Position numbers and translations under genes: made by a program. A DNA stretch of 64,000 nt from Brevibacterium casei CIP 102111. Its GTDB lineage: Bacteria; Actinomycetota; Actinomycetes; Actinomycetales; Brevibacteriaceae. Below the pieces are notes generated by a model that saw only the letters and a program-made list of their open reading frames with translations, was not told the origin of the DNA and did not search any database. Positions 60,219-64,000 of the stretch are shown here, one piece after another (positions within the stretch are counted from its first letter, which is position 1; each line of letters starts with the position of its first letter). The stretch spans positions 1-64,000 of the forward strand of contig NZ_FXZC01000008.1 in NCBI RefSeq assembly GCF_900169275.1, in the 5' to 3' direction.

Positions 60219-60920
60219 CTACCTCGCGAGCAGCGGTGAGCGGGTGCGCAGGGCCACCCAGATCCAGAACGCGTCGGCGAGCAGCGCCGCCGAGAGGCCG
60301 AGCAGGGCACCGGCGATCGTGTCGGTGAGCCAGTGGACCTGGAGTGCTGTGCGCGACCACATCATCGCGAGGATCCAGACGGGGACGAGGACCATCGACC
60401 AGTGGAAGCGCAGACGGGTCGAGTCCGGGCCCCGGCTGGAACGTGCGTGGGCGATGATGAGGGCGAGACTGAGCGCCAGGGCGGCAGCGCCCATCGAATG
60501 CCCGGACGGGTAGGAGAAACCAAGGGAGTTGTAGAGCTGATCGCCGGGGCGCAGCCGTTCGACGACCGCCTTGATGGCCTCGGACAGTCCGACGCCGAGC
60601 AGCATCGTCGTGACGATGACAGCGGCTGCGCGCAGTCGGCGCAGCAGGACGAGGATCCCAGCGGCCACGCCTGTGCAGACGACGGCGCCCGTCGCCCCTC
60701 CCACCTCGGCGAGGGTGACGCAGATCCAGTACGGCACGGAGTCGACGGGGACCTTGACGAGCTGCGCCCACCACGTGTCGAGAACGGTCGGCCCGACGAT
60801 GCTCAGCCGCAGCCAGAGCCCGAAGGCGAGGACCGCGAAGAGCGCGGGAACCGTCGCCCACAGAGCCCAGCGGGGGATGCGGACGATGGGGTGGGCGGAG
60901 TCTGCGGGCGGGCGGATCAG
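60219..60920 (-). CDS. PAP2 family phosphatase, probable CTG start
   Basis: About 233 aa. Membrane-bound acid phosphatase of the PAP2 type: motif 1 KAVVERLRP, motif 2 PSGHSMGA, motif 3 SRTALQVHWLTD. Candidate substrates are lipid phosphates such as undecaprenyl-PP or phosphatidate. No ATG, GTG or TTG lies between the preceding gene's end and the first helix; CTG 60920 overlaps the TGA of the upstream gene as CTGA, and I take that as the start. Confidence 0.75.
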   Translation of the reverse strand: MIRPPADSAHPIVRIPRWALWATVPALFAVLAFGLWLRLSIVGPTVLDTWWAQLVKVPVDSVPYWICVTLAEVGGATGAVVCTGVAAGILVLLRRLRAAAVIVTTMLLGVGLSEAIKAVVERLRPGDQLYNSLGFSYPSGHSMGAAALALSLALIIAHARSSRGPDSTRLRFHWSMVLVPVWILAMMWSRTALQVHWLTDTIAGALLGLSAALLADAFWIWVALRTRSPLLAR

Positions 60921-61768
60921 GCGTTCCAGAGACCGTAGGTGTCCGCGAGCGAGGCGATCTTCTTCGCGCGGGCGAGACGGGGCAGGTAGGAGCCGTCGGT
61001 GATCTCGGATCCGCCCTCGGCCGCCGCGAGCATCTGCCGGGCCCACGCGCGCTCGTCCTCGCTCGGGCTCATCGCCTCATTGAGGGCGTTGACCTGATCG
61101 AGAGCGAGCACGAGCTTGCCGGTCATGCCCATCTGGTGGGTGACGTCGGCGTCCGCGCGCACCTGCTCGTCGCTCGCGTCGGCGGCCGAGGGGCCGTCGA
61201 TGGCACCGGGCAGCCCGCCCATGCGCGAAGCAATGGTCAGGCGCGAACGGGCGTAGGCGAGCGCCATGGGATCGCCGGAGAAGCCGGTGTCCTTGCGGAA
61301 GTCGTTCGTGCCGAAGGCGAGGCGGAAGGTGCCGGGTGCCTCGGCGATCTTCGTCGCGTTCTCGACTCCGCGGGCGGACTCGAGGAGGGCGATGACGGGC
61401 AGGCCGGCCTTCGCGCGCATCGCGGTGTAGGAGACCTGTTCGGGGCGTTCGGTCTCCGGGAGCATGACTCCGCGCAGACCCGGCAGGGTGGCGACGGCGG
61501 CGAGGTCGTCGTCCCAGAACTCCGACTCCATCTTGTTGATGCGCACCCACGCCGACATCCCCGACTCGAGCGCGCGGACGACGTTGTCGCGGGCATCGAG
61601 CTTCTTGTCCTCGGCCACGGAGGCCTCGAGGTCGAAGATCACCGAGTCGGCCTCCGAGGCCTGCGCCGGAGCGAAGATCTCCTCCTTCGCCGCGTTGACG
61701 AGCAGCCACGAGCGGGAGAGCTTGGCGGGGAGGGAGGCGGCGCGGCGGTTGCGGATCGTTTCAGTCAA
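60917..61768 (-). CDS. HpcH/HpaI-CitE family lyase
   Basis: 283 aa TIM-barrel C-C lyase-like protein: SRSWLLVNAAKEEIFAPAQ, DSVIFDLEASVAEDKK, and ALLESARGVENATKI, with the metal acids in the ESARG and FGTNDFRKD segments. Many such proteins act on malyl-CoA, citramalyl-CoA or beta-methylmalyl-CoA; no citrate lyase partners are here. TTG 61768 start. Confidence 0.88.
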   Translation of the reverse strand: MTETIRNRRAASLPAKLSRSWLLVNAAKEEIFAPAQASEADSVIFDLEASVAEDKKLDARDNVVRALESGMSAWVRINKMESEFWDDDLAAVATLPGLRGVMLPETERPEQVSYTAMRAKAGLPVIALLESARGVENATKIAEAPGTFRLAFGTNDFRKDTGFSGDPMALAYARSRLTIASRMGGLPGAIDGPSAADASDEQVRADADVTHQMGMTGKLVLALDQVNALNEAMSPSEDERAWARQMLAAAEGGSEITDGSYLPRLARAKKIASLADTYGLWNA

Positions 61769-61832
61769 GGATCGACTTTCTCTCGGGACTCGGTGGTTCT
61801 GCCAGTTCCATCTTCGTGCCTTGCAGGGTGGA

Positions 61833-61838
61833 ATTGTA
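61833..61838 (-). promoter_or_regulatory. -10 box of the CitE-like gene
   Basis: TACAAT on the minus strand, 64 bases before TTG 61768. Divergent from leuB. Confidence 0.5.
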
Positions 61839-61971
61839 GCCGTGTGCGAAGATTGGGACGTGAAATTGTCCACGTCAGCGGTCTGGCGAGGCTGACACCC
61901 GGCTGGAGACGAGCCCACTTGCCGCCTCGTCCGCATGATGGGACACGGTAGTTGCATCATGAGATGCGCCT

Positions 61972-61977
61972 TAGGGT
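61972..61977 (+). promoter_or_regulatory. -10 box of leuB (leaderless)
   Basis: TAGGGT, six bases, ATG 61984. Just upstream is an inverted repeat GCATC-ATGA-GATGC (61954-61967). Confidence 0.6.
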
Positions 61978-61983
61978 GGCGGC

Positions 61984-63021
61984 ATGAAGTTCTCAATTGC
62001 GGTCATGCCCGGCGACGGAATCGGCACCGAGGTCGTCCCCGAAGGGCTCAAGGTCCTCCAGCGTGCGATCGAGGTCTCGGGCGAACCGGTCGAACTCGAG
62101 CTCACCGACTACGAGGTCGGCGCGAAGCGCTGGCATGCCACAGGCGAGACGCTCACCGACGAGGACCTCGAATCCCTGCGGGGCCACGACGCGATCTTCT
62201 TCGGCGCATGCGGCGACCCCAGCGTCCCCTCCGGGGTGCTCGAGCGCGGGGTCATCCTCAAGATGCGCTTCGGCCTCGGCCACGCCGTCAACCTCCGGCC
62301 CTCGAAGCTCTACGCCGGCGTCGAGTCGCCCCTGGCCGCGCGCCCCGAGATCGACTTCGTCGTCGTCCGCGAGGGCACGGAGGGCTCGTACACGGGCATG
62401 GGCGGCTCGGTCCGCACGGACACCCCGCATGAGGTCGCCACCGAGGTCTCGGTGAACACGTGGTACGGCGTCGAGCGCGCCGTCCGCGACGCCTTCGCGC
62501 GCGCACAGTCGCGGCGGAAGAAGCTCACGTACGTCCACAAGCACAACGTCATGGTCCACGCCGGCCACCTGTGGCGACGGGTCGTGGAGAAGGTCGGCGA
62601 GGAGTTCCCCAAGGTCGCGGTCAACTACGAGCACACGGACGCGTGCACGATCTACATGGTCACCGACCCGCAGCGCTACGACGTCATCGTCACCGACAAC
62701 CTCTTCGGCGACATCCTCACCGACCTCGCCGCCGCCGTCACCGGAGGCATCGGGCTGGCCGCCTCGGGCAACCTCAACGTCGAAGGCACGGCCCCGAGTC
62801 TCTTCGAGCCGATCCACGGTTCGGCCCCCGACATCGCCGGTCAGCAGATCGCCGACCCGACCGCCTCGATCCTCTCCGGCGCGCTCATGGCCTCCCACCT
62901 CGGCCTCGAGACCGTGGCCAAGGCCATCGAAGCGGCCGTCGAGGCCGACCTCGCCGAACGCGACGGGACGCAGCGGACCACCGCCGAGGTGGGCGACGCG
63001 ATCGCCGCGCGCCTGGGCTGA
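61984..63021 (+). CDS. leuB: 3-isopropylmalate dehydrogenase
   Basis: Oxidative decarboxylation in leucine synthesis. 345 aa. [67 protein letters not shown] (metal Asp), [12 protein letters not shown]. All typical. ilvE follows 102 bp later. Confidence 0.95.
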   Translation: MKFSIAVMPGDGIGTEVVPEGLKVLQRAIEVSGEPVELELTDYEVGAKRWHATGETLTDEDLESLRGHDAIFFGACGDPSVPSGVLERGVILKMRFGLGHAVNLRPSKLYAGVESPLAARPEIDFVVVREGTEGSYTGMGGSVRTDTPHEVATEVSVNTWYGVERAVRDAFARAQSRRKKLTYVHKHNVMVHAGHLWRRVVEKVGEEFPKVAVNYEHTDACTIYMVTDPQRYDVIVTDNLFGDILTDLAAAVTGGIGLAASGNLNVEGTAPSLFEPIHGSAPDIAGQQIADPTASILSGALMASHLGLETVAKAIEAAVEADLAERDGTQRTTAEVGDAIAARLG

Positions 63022-63123
63022 GGGGCCGGTCGCCTCGGCGGGGATCCCACCCCGATGCGAGGATGCCGGACCGATGGACTACCCTGAGACGTGGTAGGCC
63101 TCACACACGTCGAAAGAGCTCTG

Positions 63124-64000
63124 ATGACTGAATTCGCCATCCTCAGGAACATCCAGCCGCAGCCCGAGCTGGTGCGCGAGGACATCAAGAAGGATCCCGG
63201 GTTCGGGCAGTACTTCACCGACCACATGGCGCACATCCGCTACACGAACGATGACGGGTGGCAGGCGCACGAGGTCAAGCCGTACGGTCCGCTCGTGCTC
63301 GATCCGGCGGCAGCGGTCTTCCACTACGCGCAGGAGATCTTCGAGGGGCTCAAGGCCTATCGTCACGCTGACGGCTCGGTGTGGACGTTCCGGCCCGACC
63401 GCAATGCCGCGCGCATCAACCGTTCGGCCGAACGGCTCGCCCTGCCCCAGCTGAGCGAAGAGGACTTCATCAACTCGCTCAAGGCCCTCGTCTCGACCGA
63501 CGAGAAGTGGGTGCCGACGCCGGGCACCGACGCCGACGAGTCGAGCCTCTACCTGCGCCCGTTCATGATCGCCTCGGAGCGGTTCCTCGGAGTGCGGGCC
63601 AGCCACGAGGTCGACTACTACGTCATCGCCTCGCCGGCCGGACCGTATTTCGCCGGCGGCATCAAGCCCGTGTCGATCTGGCTGTCGAAGAAGCTCAACC
63701 GCGCCGGCTCCGGCGGCACCGGCTTCGCCAAGTGCGGCGGGAACTACGCGTCCTCGCTGCTCGCGCAGAAGGAGGCCGCGGAGAAGGGCTGCCAGCAGGT
63801 GCTCTTCACCGACGCCGAGGAGCACAAGTACATCGACGAGCTCGGCGGCATGAACCTCATGCTCGTGACCAAGGACGGGCAGCTGCTCACGCCGGCCCTC
63901 AGCGACACCATCCTCGACGGGGTGACCCGCCGTTCGCTGCTCGACCTCGCCCCCGAACTCGGCCTCGAGCCGGTCGAACGACAGCTCACCGTCGACGAAT
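63124..64000 (+). CDS. ilvE: Branched-chain amino acid aminotransferase, N-terminal part (cut by window edge)
   Basis: Last step of Leu/Ile/Val synthesis. The open frame runs to the edge: 292 codons from ATG 63124. YAQEIFEGLKAYRH, LYLRPFMIASERFLGV, and the PLP Lys in FAKCGGNYASSLLAQ are visible, as is YIDELGGMNLML. The N-terminus fits the long actinobacterial type. Confidence 0.95.
   Translation, partial: MTEFAILRNIQPQPELVREDIKKDPGFGQYFTDHMAHIRYTNDDGWQAHEVKPYGPLVLDPAAAVFHYAQEIFEGLKAYRHADGSVWTFRPDRNAARINRSAERLALPQLSEEDFINSLKALVSTDEKWVPTPGTDADESSLYLRPFMIASERFLGVRASHEVDYYVIASPAGPYFAGGIKPVSIWLSKKLNRAGSGGTGFAKCGGNYASSLLAQKEAAEKGCQQVLFTDAEEHKYIDELGGMNLMLVTKDGQLLTPALSDTILDGVTRRSLLDLAPELGLEPVERQLTVDE

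Overview
The window looks like a chromosomal segment of a high-GC Gram-positive bacterium (Actinomycetota, probably Micrococcales and most like Brevibacterium). The signs are strongly GC-biased codon use, frequent GTG/TTG starts, ATGA/GTGA gene overlaps, TANNNT -10 boxes followed directly by start codons (leaderless genes), and gene order. The string mnmA - ligA - gatCAB - ilvBNC - serA - leuB - ilvE is the conserved actinobacterial backbone; other genes are inserted between its members. The genus is an inference.

Region by region. 1-6.2 kb: an IS630-type transposase fragment at the edge, orn (oligoribonuclease), two similar membrane/lipoprotein-like proteins flanking a thioredoxin-fold TPR protein, and two small membrane proteins. 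6.3-20.4 kb: information and housekeeping genes (cysteine desulfurase-mnmA, S9 peptidase, a MetE-like protein, ligA, a molybdopterin oxidoreductase whose frame runs into gatC without a stop, gatC-gatA-gatB). 20.4-24.4 kb: an unknown protein, def, cysK and cysE. 24.5-26.2 kb: an AbiEi/DUF559-like nuclease-fold gene surrounded by three 54-nt hairpin repeats. 26.3-32.5 kb: a flavin-dependent luciferase-like pair with its MarR regulator, two D-2-hydroxyacid dehydrogenases, and ilvD. 32.6-38.7 kb: a peptide-type ABC importer operon with less extreme codon use; its first permease has an in-frame TAG. 38.8-42.7 kb: aldo/keto reductase, apt, a PCMT-family protein, and a second AbiEi/DUF559-like gene bracketed by two inverted copies of a 62-nt perfect palindrome, with several tandem repeats. 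42.7-46.4 kb: a heterodimeric ABC exporter. 46.6-50.5 kb: ilvBNC with a Leu/Val/Ile leader peptide and attenuator. 50.6-56.2 kb: a second, intact peptide ABC importer operon. 56.4-64 kb: Eis-like acetyltransferase, serA, DUF805 protein, PAP2 phosphatase, CitE-like lyase, leuB and the start of ilvE.

How the genes work together. ilvD, ilvBNC, leuB and ilvE cover valine/isoleucine synthesis and one leucine step. serA with cysE and cysK gives serine and then cysteine; cysteine is the sulfur source for the desulfurase, which feeds MnmA for tRNA 2-thiolation. GatCAB makes Gln-tRNA and/or Asn-tRNA. Two oligopeptide importers supply external amino acids.

Most unusual features: both nuclease-fold (AbiEi/DUF559-like) genes are surrounded by their own private family of hairpin repeats; an amber codon interrupts a permease; the oxidoreductase-gatC frame has no stop; a large set of genes has a -10 box placed exactly for leaderless transcription; two genes seem to need CTG starts inside CTGA overlaps; and tandem duplications spread over the 3' ends of several genes.
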